Counted from the first letter of the stretch, positions 44,633 to 53,472 are shown. The stretch is 64,000 bases of DNA from Solwaraspora sp. WMMA2056 (GCF_030345095.1 NZ_CP128360.1:2728001-2792000), one strand, 5' to 3'. Notes: a model not told the origin generated them from the letters alone. Numbers and translations are program-made.

Positions 44633-46033
44633 TTACCCGGCTGCCGTGGCGAGGCGGCGGGCGGCCTCGTCCATCTGGTCGGGTGGGGCGGCGGCATACG
44701 TCAGCCGCAGATGCGGTGCCGGTGGTTCGGCCGCGTACCAGGGACGGCCCGGGAAGACGACTACGCCCTCGGCTGCGGCTGCGGCAGCCAGTGCGACATC
44801 GTCGGTGCCGTCGGGCAGCGTCACCCACAGGTGCAGCCCGCCACGCGGGACCGTGGCGGGGACGAGGTCGGGCAGGTGCCGGCGCAGCGCGGCCAACAAC
44901 GCGTCCCGCCGGACCCGGAGGGCGGTACGCAGCCCGCGCAGGTGCCGTGGCCAGGCCGGGGCGGTCACCAGCTCCACAGTGGCCTGCTGCAGTGGGCCGG
45001 CGACGAAGAGGTCGTCGAGCAGCCGGGCGGCCCGCAGCCGGGCACCGGCCGGTCCGCGCGCGCCGATCGCGGCTATCCGCAGGCCGGGTGCGGCGGACTT
45101 GGTCAGCGACCGCAGGTAGACCACGTGCCCGTTGACGTCGTCGGCGGCGAGCGGCGGCGGAGCTTCGCCGTCGATGGTGAGGTCGCGGGCGTAGTCGTCC
45201 TCGATCAGGAACGCTCCGGCGTCGCGTACCGCTGTCATGACCGCCGCCCGGCGGTGCGCAGCCAGTGTCGCCCCGGTCGGGTTGGCGTGCAGCGGCTGAC
45301 AGTAGAACAGCCGCGCGCCGGTGCGGGCGAACGCGGCGGCGAGCTGGTCTGGGCGTACGCCGTCGGGGTCGGCCGGCACCGGCACCACCTGCAGCCCGTT
45401 CGCGCGGGCGGCGGCCAACGCTCCGAGGTACGTCGGGGATTCGACGAGCAGCGTGTCACCGGGCGCGACGAGCGCCCGCAACGCGGTGGAGAGCGCGGCC
45501 TGCCCGCCCGAACAGATGATCATGTCGTCGGTGCGTAGCCTGCCGCCGGTCGCCCGCGCGAACCAGGCACGCAGATCCTCCCGCCCCTCGACTGGGCCGC
45601 GTTGCCAGGCAGCGGGCTGGCGGGCGGCCCGGGCCAGTGCCGCGCCGAGCGCCGCCGCCGGCTGCAGCTCCGCGTCCAGGTAGCCGCCGGTCAGCGCGAT
45701 CGCGCCGGGCCTCGGCAACGCCAGCAGCGCCTGCATCTCGTCCTCACCTGGCCGGCGGGCACCGAGCGCCACCGTCTGCCAGGCCAGGTCGGGTGCTGCC
45801 TCAGGCGAGTGCCGGTCGTCGGGGCCGGCGGCGACGAAGGTGCCTCTGCCGGGACGCGCCTCGACCAGCCCACGGGCAACCAGACGCCGGACCGCCTCGG
45901 CGACGGTCACCGGTGAGGCACCGTGTCGGGCGGTCAGCTCGCGCACTGAGGGCAGCCGCGTCCCAGGGGCCGCCGCGGCGACCATCCGGAGCAGATCTTG
46001 GATAACACGGTCGGCTGCGTTACCGTCATTCAT
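44633..46033 (-). CDS. MocR-type regulator (GntR domain fused to aminotransferase)
   Basis: A 466-aa protein: a GntR winged helix at about 5-70 (RLPSVRELTARHGASPVTVA) and a class I aminotransferase-like domain at 90-460. The PLP lysine is in LRSLTKSAAPGLR and the ring Asp in FLIEDDYARD. MocR proteins use PLP with an amino compound as signal. It is divergent from an EamA exporter, and their start codons overlap on CATG. Its target is probably that exporter. Direct repeats in the overlap are candidate binding sites. Confidence 0.93.
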   Translation of the reverse strand: MNDGNAADRVIQDLLRMVAAAAPGTRLPSVRELTARHGASPVTVAEAVRRLVARGLVEARPGRGTFVAAGPDDRHSPEAAPDLAWQTVALGARRPGEDEMQALLALPRPGAIALTGGYLDAELQPAAALGAALARAARQPAAWQRGPVEGREDLRAWFARATGGRLRTDDMIICSGGQAALSTALRALVAPGDTLLVESPTYLGALAAARANGLQVVPVPADPDGVRPDQLAAAFARTGARLFYCQPLHANPTGATLAAHRRAAVMTAVRDAGAFLIEDDYARDLTIDGEAPPPLAADDVNGHVVYLRSLTKSAAPGLRIAAIGARGPAGARLRAARLLDDLFVAGPLQQATVELVTAPAWPRHLRGLRTALRVRRDALLAALRRHLPDLVPATVPRGGLHLWVTLPDGTDDVALAAAAAAEGVVVFPGRPWYAAEPPAPHLRLTYAAAPPDQMDEAARRLATAAG

Positions 46034-46057
46034 GAAAGCTAAGAGTAGCGTTACTGT
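46017..46057. promoter_or_regulatory. Direct repeats GCGTTACnGT, candidate MocR site
   Basis: GCGTTACCGT at 46017-46026 and GCGTTACTGT at 46048-46057 are 31 bp apart, about three helical turns, and surround the overlapping start codons of mocR-like and eamA-like genes. MocR regulators are known to bind direct repeats. Their place at the starts suggests leaderless messages and mutual control. Confidence 0.5.
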
Positions 46058-46949
46058 GGTCCGGCCGGTAACAGCGGACCGGCTCACCGGGCTCGCCCTC
46101 GGCGCGCTGGGGGTGCTCGCGTTCAGCATGTCGCTACCCGCCACCAGGGTCGCCGTCCACCAACTCGACCCGTGGTTCGTCGCCTTCGGCCGAGCCGTCG
46201 GCGCGGCGCTGCTCGCCTGGGCGTACCTCGGATTCACCCGCGCCCCGCGACCCACCCGCAGCCAGTGGCGGCGGCTGTCGGTCGTCGCCCTCGGCGTCGT
46301 CGTCGGGTTCCCGCTGTTCACCTCGCTGGCGCTGACCACCCAGCCGTCCGCGCACGGCGCAGTCGTCATCGCCGTACTGCCGGCGGTCACCGCCGTGTTC
46401 GCGGTGGTACGGGCGGGGGAGCGCCCACCACCGCTGTTCTGGGCCGCCGCCGGCGGCGGGCTGCTCGCGGTGCTCGGTTTCCTGGCCGCCGGCGGCGCGG
46501 TACGCGGCGCGCTGACCGCCGCCGACCTGTTTCTGCTCGTCGCGGTCGTCCTGTGTGGTCTCGGGTACGCCGAGGGCGGCGCGCTCGCCCGTGAACTCGG
46601 TGGTGCCCGGACGATCTGTTGGGCGCTGCTGCTGTCACTGCCGGTCACGGTGGCCGTGACGCTGGTCGTCGCCGTGAACCGGCTGCCGCACGCCGACGCC
46701 GTGACCTGGTCGGCGTTCGGCTACCTGACCGTGGTCTCGATGTTCCTGGGCTTCTTCGCCTGGTACGCCGGGCTGGCCCGGGGTGGTGTCGCCCGGGTCG
46801 GTCAGGTTCAGCTCGCCCAGCCGGTGCTCACCCTGCTCTGGTCCGCCGTGCTGCTTGGCGAGACGGTCAGCGGCGCTTCGATCATGACCGCGCTGGGGGT
46901 GCTGGCCTGCGTGGTCCTGACCCAGTACCAGCGAGCGCGCGTCGGCTGA
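46032..46949 (+). CDS. EamA/DMT-family exporter
   Basis: A 305-aa membrane protein with ten hydrophobic segments in two EamA halves (LAFSMSLPATRVAVHQLDPW in the first, YLTVVSMFLGFFAWYAGLA in the second). Such exporters remove amino acids, amines or similar metabolites. It is paired with the divergent MocR-type regulator, a common arrangement in which the exported compound or its precursor is sensed through PLP. Substrate unknown. Confidence 0.92.
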   Translation: MKAKSSVTVVRPVTADRLTGLALGALGVLAFSMSLPATRVAVHQLDPWFVAFGRAVGAALLAWAYLGFTRAPRPTRSQWRRLSVVALGVVVGFPLFTSLALTTQPSAHGAVVIAVLPAVTAVFAVVRAGERPPPLFWAAAGGGLLAVLGFLAAGGAVRGALTAADLFLLVAVVLCGLGYAEGGALARELGGARTICWALLLSLPVTVAVTLVVAVNRLPHADAVTWSAFGYLTVVSMFLGFFAWYAGLARGGVARVGQVQLAQPVLTLLWSAVLLGETVSGASIMTALGVLACVVLTQYQRARVG

Positions 46950-46964
46950 CACCGGCGACCGCCG

Positions 46965-47321
46965 TCACGCTGCGTCGGCGTGGCCCTCGTTGGTGTGTGC
47001 GGTGACGATGCGGCGGAGCACGTCGAGAGCCTGCTCAGCCTCGTGCCGGCCGACGGGTGCGGTGCGGCCGGCCACGTATCCCGTCAGAGCCTCGCGGATG
47101 ACATCGGACCGGCGGGCCGTCGACTCCTCGGCGAGACGGTCGAGCTGCTCGACGAGCGCCACGGGCAGCCGGATGCTCACCAGCATCATCGGTGCCTCCG
47201 GTGCAGGACCGGTCGCCGGCGCAGGGGTCACCGACCTGATGACCGGCGCCAGGCTGTCGGTGTTCTGAAACCAGGCGATGACCTCGTCCTTGGTCATCCG
47301 GTCGAAGTCCGGCTCGCTCAC
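46965..47321 (-). CDS. Ribbon-helix-helix domain protein
   Basis: A 118-aa protein with a CopG-like ribbon-helix-helix at about 55-100 (MMLVSIRLPVALVEQLDRLA, then TARRSDVIREALTGYV). The N-terminus (DRMTKDEVIAWFQNTDS) may be a partner-binding segment. The GTG at 47321 with GGAGGAGG ahead was chosen over the longer frame. RHH proteins of this size are often antitoxins, but no toxin gene is visible next to it, so a simple regulator is also possible. Confidence 0.78.
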   Translation of the reverse strand: MSEPDFDRMTKDEVIAWFQNTDSLAPVIRSVTPAPATGPAPEAPMMLVSIRLPVALVEQLDRLAEESTARRSDVIREALTGYVAGRTAPVGRHEAEQALDVLRRIVTAHTNEGHADAA

Positions 47322-47430
47322 AGGACCCGCCTCCTCCACTCGTCCAGGTCCGCGCCGCCATGGTACGGAGCGTCTGAATGCTCCTCGACGAGGCCAGCGG
47401 CGCCTGGAGCGGCGCTGCGAGAATGCGTCC

Positions 47431-48222
47431 ATGGGCGACGGTCTACGCGGCACACTGTCCCTGATCCGGTGGCGGTGGTGGGACGTACTGCGGCTCGCCC
47501 TGGTCCTGCTCTGGCTGGTCGCGGCGGGGACCGCCTGGTGGACGACACCTCGCCAGCAGAGCTATGAGCAGGCGAGGGCCGACGTGGCAGCCGGCCGGGT
47601 GATGGCGTACCAGTGGGGTGACAACTGGGACCGCCGGCCCGGCACCTGGTTCGGTCAGGCACCGCTGCGCTCCTCCGGCGACCTCGGCCCACTGTTCGTG
47701 TGGCGTACCGCAGATGGTCGGGTGCACTGGACCGACGCGGACGTCTTCGGTCAGGTCGCCCTGGCGGGGGCCGTCGTCGACGACGAGGGTTTCAGCGGCC
47801 CGGGTGCTGCCGCCCTCGCCCGCGATCTGCGCGCCGCCGGTCTGGAACAACGGGTGGGCGGCGTCCAGCCGGCCGGTTCGATCGGCCTCGGGGCCGGTTT
47901 CGTCCTGGGCGTCGTCTGCCTCGCCGTCATCGTCGGCGGTCCGGCCCCGGCCACCGGAACCCGCTGGTACTGGTTCTGGCTGGTCTACCTCGTCCCGTAC
48001 GGGCTCGGGTTGTTGTTCTGGCTGGCGGTGGACCGGCCCTGGACGGGTACGGCGACCGCGCCCCTCGGCCTCCTCGACGGCGGTACGCCGCGCCGACGTT
48101 CCGGGCTTCTCGGCTTCGGGACCGGTCTGCTCGCGGCGTTCCTGATCAGCTTCCTCACCATGGTCCTGAACGGGATCCTCGGGGACTGGTGGGTGCCGCG
48201 CCCCGGCGACCTATCGTCGTAG
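47431..48222 (+). CDS. Hypothetical membrane protein
   Basis: A 263-aa protein with an N-terminal membrane helix (about 20-38, LRLALVLLWLVAAGTAWW), an external domain of about 110 residues containing WGDNWDRRPGTWFG, and three C-terminal hydrophobic segments at about 150-170, 178-197 and 226-248. The next gene starts 2 bp after its stop, so they are probably cotranscribed. Family not recognised. Confidence 0.78.
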   Translation: MGDGLRGTLSLIRWRWWDVLRLALVLLWLVAAGTAWWTTPRQQSYEQARADVAAGRVMAYQWGDNWDRRPGTWFGQAPLRSSGDLGPLFVWRTADGRVHWTDADVFGQVALAGAVVDDEGFSGPGAAALARDLRAAGLEQRVGGVQPAGSIGLGAGFVLGVVCLAVIVGGPAPATGTRWYWFWLVYLVPYGLGLLFWLAVDRPWTGTATAPLGLLDGGTPRRRSGLLGFGTGLLAAFLISFLTMVLNGILGDWWVPRPGDLSS

Positions 48223-48224
48223 CC

Positions 48225-48917
48225 GTGACGAGTGTCGACGAGCTGCGGGCGCGGGTGACGGCCGCGTACGACCGGCTGGGTCTGCCGGCCTGGCCGAACC
48301 CGCACGCCGGGATGGACTCGCCACCCGAGGAGGAGTATTCGCGGGTCACCGACCCGGGCCGGTACGCGATCGTGCACGCCCGTGCCCGGGTGTGGGCCGA
48401 CGTGCTCGGCGACCGGACCGGCGTCGTCGTCGACGTGCTCGGGTCGGGGTCGCGCGACGTCGAGGGATCGCTCGGTACCTTCGACCGTGGCGTGCGGATC
48501 ACCCCGGCCAGGCCGGGCACCCTGCCGTTGCTGCTGCTGGAGCGCGACGCCCCACTCGACCGGGCCCCCGACCGGGCCGAGGGAACACTGCCGGTGCTGC
48601 ACGTCGACGTCGCGCGGCCCGGAACGGCGGTCGGCATGCTGCCGGACTGCGGCTGCGACGCCTGCGACCACGGCTCACAGGACCTGCTCGACGCGATCGA
48701 CAGCTGGGTGGGTCAGGTCGTCGCCGGCCCGATGGTGCTGCTGCGCGGTGCGGGCTGGTACGCGCGGTGGCACCCGGACGGCGGTGAGTCGGGCGGCGCG
48801 GGTCGGGGCCCGGACCACCGCCAGCTGATGGAGCTGTGCCGCCGACTGGCGGATGGCCAGGACGTCCGGCTGCCGGAGCGCTCCGAGGCGTTCGTCGGCG
48901 GTCCGTGGTTCGGCTGA
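48225..48917 (+). CDS. Conserved hypothetical protein, DUF6226-like
   Basis: A 230-aa soluble protein. The start (DELRARVTAAYDRLGLPAWP, then SRVTDPGRYAIVHARARVW) and the cysteine motif CGCDACDHGS at about 146-155 resemble DUF6226 proteins of actinomycetes. The Cys-rich loop might bind zinc. The GTG is 2 bp after the stop of the membrane protein gene. Function unknown. Confidence 0.78.
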   Translation: MTSVDELRARVTAAYDRLGLPAWPNPHAGMDSPPEEEYSRVTDPGRYAIVHARARVWADVLGDRTGVVVDVLGSGSRDVEGSLGTFDRGVRITPARPGTLPLLLLERDAPLDRAPDRAEGTLPVLHVDVARPGTAVGMLPDCGCDACDHGSQDLLDAIDSWVGQVVAGPMVLLRGAGWYARWHPDGGESGGAGRGPDHRQLMELCRRLADGQDVRLPERSEAFVGGPWFG

Positions 48918-48934
48918 GCCGGCATCGGCATCAC

Positions 48935-49921
48935 CTATTCGTGACCGTGGTGGACCGCCTCGTCCTCGGGCGAGAGCGGGCCGGCGTCGACCAGGTCGCG
49001 GACCATGGCAAGCATCGCGGTGACCGCCGGTGGGCGGAACGGTGGGGCGGTCATGGCGGCGAAGAGCTTCCGCCGGGGCAGGGCCGGGCTGGTCGGTCGC
49101 AGCACCACACCCGTACGGGTCGTGCCGCTGGCCAGCGTCGGCACCAGCATGACGCCCGCTCCGGCGGCGACGAGGGCCTGCTTGCCGTGCCAGTCGTCGC
49201 AGTGGAACGCGATCCGGGGCGGGCCACCGAGGGCCGTGGCCAGTGTGGTGAGCGGGCCGAGACAGTCCGGGTAGGCGCCATCGATCCATGTCTCGTCCGC
49301 CAGGTCGGGCAGGTGCACCCGCTTCTTGCCGGCCAGTGGGTGCGTCGCGGGTAGCGCGACCTGCAGCTCCTCTGCGACCAGGGCGACCAGGTCGACGCCC
49401 TCGACCACGGTGTGCGGGACACCGGCCGGGTCGGCGGCTGTGCGGGCCGCCGCCGGGTCGGCCCACAACTGCCACTCGGTGAGTAACGCGAGGTCGACGA
49501 GGCCGTCGGCGACCGCGTGCAGCGAGGCGGCAGGGTCGATGGTGATCAGCCGCAGCGCGACGTCGGGGTGTCGGGCGCGGAACCGGCTGATCGCCGCCGG
49601 AACGAGGGTCGTGTTGGCGCTGGCGAAGGCGCTCATGCGTAGTTCGCCGCCGGCCAGTCCACCGAAGGCCGCCACCCGTGACTCCAGATCCCGCAGCCGG
49701 GCGAGCACCTCGCGGGCCTGTTCGACGGCGGCGATGCCGGCCGAGGTCGGCCGTACGCCACGGGGCAGTCGGCGGAACAGCGGTACGCCGAGCCGGCGCT
49801 CCAGCCCGGCGATCTGTCGGGAGACCGCCGGCTGGGTCATCGTGAGCGCGTGCGCCGCTGCGGAGAACGACTGCTGCTCGGCGACCTCGACGAGCACTCG
49901 CAGAGACCAGGTGTCAAGCAT
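48935..49921 (-). CDS. LysR-family transcriptional regulator
   Basis: A 328-aa LysR protein: winged helix at about 3-62 (SFSAAAHALTMTQPAVSRQI) and a periplasmic-binding-like effector domain at 90-300. The C-terminal 30 residues are an acidic, His-containing extension (SPEDEAVHHGHE). It is divergent from the methyltransferase/dehydrogenase operon at 50045, its likely target. Two direct repeats GCTTATGGC lie between them. Confidence 0.95.
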   Translation of the reverse strand: MLDTWSLRVLVEVAEQQSFSAAAHALTMTQPAVSRQIAGLERRLGVPLFRRLPRGVRPTSAGIAAVEQAREVLARLRDLESRVAAFGGLAGGELRMSAFASANTTLVPAAISRFRARHPDVALRLITIDPAASLHAVADGLVDLALLTEWQLWADPAAARTAADPAGVPHTVVEGVDLVALVAEELQVALPATHPLAGKKRVHLPDLADETWIDGAYPDCLGPLTTLATALGGPPRIAFHCDDWHGKQALVAAGAGVMLVPTLASGTTRTGVVLRPTSPALPRRKLFAAMTAPPFRPPAVTAMLAMVRDLVDAGPLSPEDEAVHHGHE

Positions 49922-49928
49922 GCCTTCA

Positions 49929-49969
49929 GCTTATGGCAGGCAGGATCAATCGGCATTTGTGCTTATGGC
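49929..49969. promoter_or_regulatory. Direct repeats GCTTATGGC, candidate LysR site
   Basis: GCTTATGGC is present at 49929-49937 and 49961-49969, 32 bp apart, just upstream of the lysR start codon and in the shared promoter region with the divergent operon. The spacing of three helical turns fits binding by a LysR tetramer, although classical LysR sites are inverted T-N11-A repeats. Confidence 0.45.
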
Positions 49970-50044
49970 TTGGTGGCGACAGCGTAGGAGGAGACAGCCG
50001 ACCGGCGGTGCCGGCGGGCGCGCACTACACGCTCTGGAGGACCT

Positions 50045-50908
50045 ATGACCAGGATCGTCAACTCCGCGCAGGCCGAGTCGTGGAGCGGTCCGGAGGGTGC
50101 CCACTGGGCACGCCAGCCCGAGCGCATCGAAGCGATGCATTCGGTGTTGGACGAGCCGTTGCTGACCGCTGCCGGCATCCGCGTCGGAGACCGGGTGCTC
50201 GACATCGGTTGCGGCAACGGGGGCACCACTCGTCGAGCGGCCCGCGCCGTCACCGACGGACTGGGTGGATCAGACGGCGGTACGGTCGTCGGCATCGACC
50301 TCTCCGGTCCGATGCTCGACCAGGCTCGGACCCTCGCCGCCAGCGACGGCCTGACGAACATCACCTTCGAGTACGGCGACGCGCAGGTCCATCCGTTCAC
50401 CGCCGAGTCGTTCGACGTGGCGATCAGCCGATTCGGGATCATGTTCTTTGCCGACCCGGTCGCCGCCTTCGGCAACATCAGGCGGGCGCTGCGCCGGGGT
50501 GGCCGACTTGCCTTCGTCTGCCCGCAGCCGGCGCGGCGCAACGCCTGGTACCGGGTGCCGCAGATGGCCCTGCACGGTACCGAGAACGGGCCGCTGCCGG
50601 AGTCGGGGATGTTCTCGTTGGCCGAGCCGGGCCGGGTGACCGAGGTGCTGACGGCCGCTGGCTTCGTCGACATCCGTCCGGAGCCGGTCGCGGCACCGAT
50701 GACGTACGGCGTCGACGTGGCCGGGGCGGTCGAGTTCGTCATCGGCACCGGGCCAGTGCGGGCGTTGCTGGAGCAGGGGAGTCTGACCGTTGCCCGGGCC
50801 CGGCAACGGCTGACCGCCGGTCTGCGTCCCTACCTGGGGCCGGACGGGGTGGCACTGCCTGGGGCGTACTGGCTGGTCACGGCGACCCGGCCGGAGGGGG
50901 ACCGGTGA
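50045..50908 (+). CDS. SAM-dependent methyltransferase, class I
   Basis: A 287-aa methyltransferase of the Methyltransf_11/25 type. Motif I VLDIGCGNGGTTRRA lies at about 50-64, the acidic residue in VVGIDLSG follows, and FDVAISRFGIMFFAD gives motif IV. The opening NSAQAESWSGPEGAHWARQP is typical of a group of small-molecule methyltransferases in actinomycetes. GGAGG precedes the ATG. It overlaps the next gene by 4 bp. Substrate unknown; under the divergent LysR regulator. Confidence 0.92.
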   Translation: MTRIVNSAQAESWSGPEGAHWARQPERIEAMHSVLDEPLLTAAGIRVGDRVLDIGCGNGGTTRRAARAVTDGLGGSDGGTVVGIDLSGPMLDQARTLAASDGLTNITFEYGDAQVHPFTAESFDVAISRFGIMFFADPVAAFGNIRRALRRGGRLAFVCPQPARRNAWYRVPQMALHGTENGPLPESGMFSLAEPGRVTEVLTAAGFVDIRPEPVAAPMTYGVDVAGAVEFVIGTGPVRALLEQGSLTVARARQRLTAGLRPYLGPDGVALPGAYWLVTATRPEGDR

Positions 50909-52002
50909 CCTCCCAGGCCGGCAAGGTCGTCGTGGTCGGCGGGTACGGGGCGGTCGGCCACGCGACCGCGAGCATGCTGGCGGGATGGTTTCCCGGCCGG
51001 GTGGTGGTGGCGGGTCGGGATCCGGCGCGGGCGGCGCGGGCGGCCGAAGCCATCGGGGGCGGCACCACCTGGCGGCAGGTCGACGTGACGTCGGCGGCCG
51101 ACCGTGCCCGACTGCTCGCGGACGCGGCGCTGGTGGTGATGGCGGTGGAGCGGGCGAACGTGGCGGTAGCGCAGGAGGCGGTACGCCGAGGCGTCCACTG
51201 CGTCGACGTCACCGCCTCGCCGCAGCTGCTGCGGCCGCTCACCGACCTCGACCGGCACGCCGTCCGTACCGGATCGACCGTCGTGCTCAGCGTCGGCGTG
51301 GCTCCCGGCCTGACGAACCTGCTCGCCGACGAGTGCCTGCGGGAGCTGCCCGCAGCGGACACTGTGGAGCTGACGCTGATGCTCGGCACCGGCGATCCGC
51401 ACGGCCGTGACTCGGTCCGGTGGATCGTCGAGCAGGCCGCGACCGCGTCGGCCGGTAGGACCGGTGCCGGTGCCGACCGGCCGCGTCGGGCCCGGGTCGA
51501 GCTGCCGGGGGTCGGACGCCGTACCGTCTTTCCTTTCCCGTTCTCGGATCAGCATGTCCTGGCGGCCCGGCACGGCGTCCGGGCCACCACCCGGATGTGC
51601 CTGGACTCCAGGGTTCTGACGTGGACGCTGTTCGTTGGTCGGTCGTCCGGGCTGTTTCGGCTGGCCCGTCGGCTGCGGCTGAACGACCTACTGGTGTCGG
51701 CCCTGGTCGGGGCAAGGGTCGGTGCCGACCGGTTCGTGGTGCGGGCGAGCGCCAGTGCATCGAGGGGGCCGGCGGTGACGCGGGCGGTGGTCGGGCGCGG
51801 CACGAGTCAGGTCACCGGGGCGGTCGCGGCGGTGGTCGCCCGGCAGGTACTGACCGGCGGCACCGGGGTACCGGCCGGGCTGCCGGCCAGGCTGCCGGCC
51901 GGGGTGCTGCACATCGACCAGCTGACCGGCCTGCCGGAGCTGGTGGCGGAGCTGCGCCGGTACGGCGTGACGATGGAGCTACCGTCCGCGATTCGTAGAT
52001 AG
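50905..52002 (+). CDS. Saccharopine-dehydrogenase-like NAD(P)-binding oxidoreductase
   Basis: A 365-aa protein with an N-terminal Rossmann domain (VVVVGGYGAVGHATASMLAG) of the saccharopine dehydrogenase NADP-binding family and a C-terminal domain with VAPGLTNLLADECLREL. Many relatives have unknown substrates. The GTG start overlaps the methyltransferase stop (GTGA), so the two act in one pathway, perhaps methylation plus reduction of a ketone or imine. It ends 90 bp before the Rieske gene, with the operator palindrome in between. Confidence 0.88.
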   Translation: MTSQAGKVVVVGGYGAVGHATASMLAGWFPGRVVVAGRDPARAARAAEAIGGGTTWRQVDVTSAADRARLLADAALVVMAVERANVAVAQEAVRRGVHCVDVTASPQLLRPLTDLDRHAVRTGSTVVLSVGVAPGLTNLLADECLRELPAADTVELTLMLGTGDPHGRDSVRWIVEQAATASAGRTGAGADRPRRARVELPGVGRRTVFPFPFSDQHVLAARHGVRATTRMCLDSRVLTWTLFVGRSSGLFRLARRLRLNDLLVSALVGARVGADRFVVRASASASRGPAVTRAVVGRGTSQVTGAVAAVVARQVLTGGTGVPAGLPARLPAGVLHIDQLTGLPELVAELRRYGVTMELPSAIRR

Positions 52003-52043
52003 CGGGATGCCGCACCTACCGCGATGCCAACATCTATGCCAGG

Positions 52044-52055
52044 ATTGGATCCAAT
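52044..52055. promoter_or_regulatory. Operator palindrome ATTGGATCCAAT (site 1)
   Basis: A perfect 12-bp palindrome 38 bp before the Rieske oxygenase start codon. The same core TTGGATCCAA appears in front of the amine oxidase and the ABC binding-protein genes. The short AT-rich inverted repeat fits a FadR-type GntR operator, so the regulator at 59034 is the probable binder. Confidence 0.8.
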
Positions 52056-52092
52056 GCTCGTCGGATCGGATGCCTAGCTGGAAGGGGTGCCC

Positions 52093-53472
52093 ATGCTGCG
52101 CCGTGAGGAGAACGAGCGGATCACCCGTTCCGGGCCGGGCACCCCACTCGGGCGGCTGATGCGCGCGTACTGGCAGCCGGCGGCGCTGGTCTCGGAGCTG
52201 GACCCGCAGCGACCGGTCAACCCGGTCCGGCTGCTCGGCGAGGACCTGGTGCTGTTCAAACGTGCCGACGGCGGCTGGGCGCTGGTCGGCCGGTTCTGCG
52301 CGCACCGGGGCGTCGACCTGGCGTACGGCCGGCACGAGGACGGCGGGCTGCGCTGCCTCTACCACGGCTGGCTGTACGGACCGGACGGGCGCTGCCTGGA
52401 ACAGCCGGCCGAGCCACCGCACAGCACCTTCGCCAGCAAGGTCCGCATCCCCAGCTACCCGTGCGTCGAGCGCAACGGGATCATCTTCGCCTACCTCGGC
52501 GAGGGCGACCCGCCGCCGATGCCGCACTACGACTGCTTCCAGGCCCCCGACGAGTACACCTTCGCCTTCAAAGGGCTGTGGGAGTGCAACTGGCTGCAGG
52601 GCGTCGAGGGCGGCATCGACCCCAGCCACGTCTCCTTCCTGCACCGGTTCATCAACGAAGATCCGCGTGACGTCTACGGCCAGCAGTTCAGTGAGGAGGT
52701 CGCCGGCACCGGGCAGAAGCTGTCCAAGCTGGTCGGCGACGCCGACCGGCCGGACATCGAGGTCGAGCAGGCCGAGCACGGCCTGCGGGTGTACGCGTTG
52801 CGCCAGCTCACCGACGAGATCCGGCACGTACGCATCACGAACCTGGTCTTCCCCAACGCGTTCGTGGTGCCGTTCGGCAACAGCAAGGTCTTCTGCCAGT
52901 GGCACGTGCCGATCGACGACCACCACCACTACTGGTACATGATCTTCTACGACTTCGCCGAGCCGACCGACAAGGAGACCCTGCTCGCCCAGCGGCTCGC
53001 CGAGGTCTCCCTGCCGGACTACCGGCCGTTGCGCAACCGGGCCAACAACTGGGGCTTCGACCCGGCCGAGCAGCGCGACCTGACCTACACCGGGATGGGC
53101 CTGGACATCAACGTCCACGACCAGTGGGCGGTGGAGAGCATGGGGCCGATCCAGGACCGCACCGTCGAGCGGCTCGGCGTCTCCGACCGGGCCGTCACCG
53201 CCAACCGTCGGCTGCTGCTGCGCGCCATCGACGCCTTCGAAGCCGGCAACCCGGTCCCGGCCCGCCCCGCCGACGAGACCGCCGCCGCCGCGCTCACCGG
53301 CCCGTTGGCCGTCGACACCGTCGCCCCGACCGACGGTTGGGAACAGACCTGGCGCGACCGTGAGGCACAGCGCCGGGCCGACTCCCCATGGGCCGCCGGC
53401 CGGGCCGAGGTGGCCGGTCCGGTCGGACCGACCGGTGCGACCGGCGGCACCGGGATGGCCGCCGATGCGTAG
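52093..53472 (+). CDS. Rieske non-heme iron oxygenase, alpha subunit (phthalate 4,5-dioxygenase class)
   Basis: Uses a Rieske cluster and mononuclear iron to insert oxygen or to remove N- or O-methyl groups. The cluster ligands are Cys69-x-His71 and Cys88-x2-His91. The iron site is Asp176-x2-His179-x4-His184 (DPSHVSFLH). The 459-aa length and pattern match the phthalate/vanillate/N-demethylase branch, which needs only a separate reductase; none is in the window. The ATG at 52093 has AAGGGG 5-6 bp ahead. Its end overlaps the ligase gene by 8 bp. Confidence 0.93.
   Translation: MLRREENERITRSGPGTPLGRLMRAYWQPAALVSELDPQRPVNPVRLLGEDLVLFKRADGGWALVGRFCAHRGVDLAYGRHEDGGLRCLYHGWLYGPDGRCLEQPAEPPHSTFASKVRIPSYPCVERNGIIFAYLGEGDPPPMPHYDCFQAPDEYTFAFKGLWECNWLQGVEGGIDPSHVSFLHRFINEDPRDVYGQQFSEEVAGTGQKLSKLVGDADRPDIEVEQAEHGLRVYALRQLTDEIRHVRITNLVFPNAFVVPFGNSKVFCQWHVPIDDHHHYWYMIFYDFAEPTDKETLLAQRLAEVSLPDYRPLRNRANNWGFDPAEQRDLTYTGMGLDINVHDQWAVESMGPIQDRTVERLGVSDRAVTANRRLLLRAIDAFEAGNPVPARPADETAAAALTGPLAVDTVAPTDGWEQTWRDREAQRRADSPWAAGRAEVAGPVGPTGATGGTGMAADA

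Noticed and set aside
47318-47430. Short minus-strand frame ending in DEWRRRVL, as a toxin or partner of the RHH gene
   Set aside because: It has protein-like residues and ends at the RHH start, but no start codon is near and it would overlap the divergent membrane protein gene. Too weak to call.
48935-52002. Part of a secondary-metabolite gene cluster
   Set aside because: A methyltransferase and an oxidoreductase under LysR control are suggestive, but no core biosynthetic enzyme (PKS, NRPS, terpene or RiPP gene) is present in the window.
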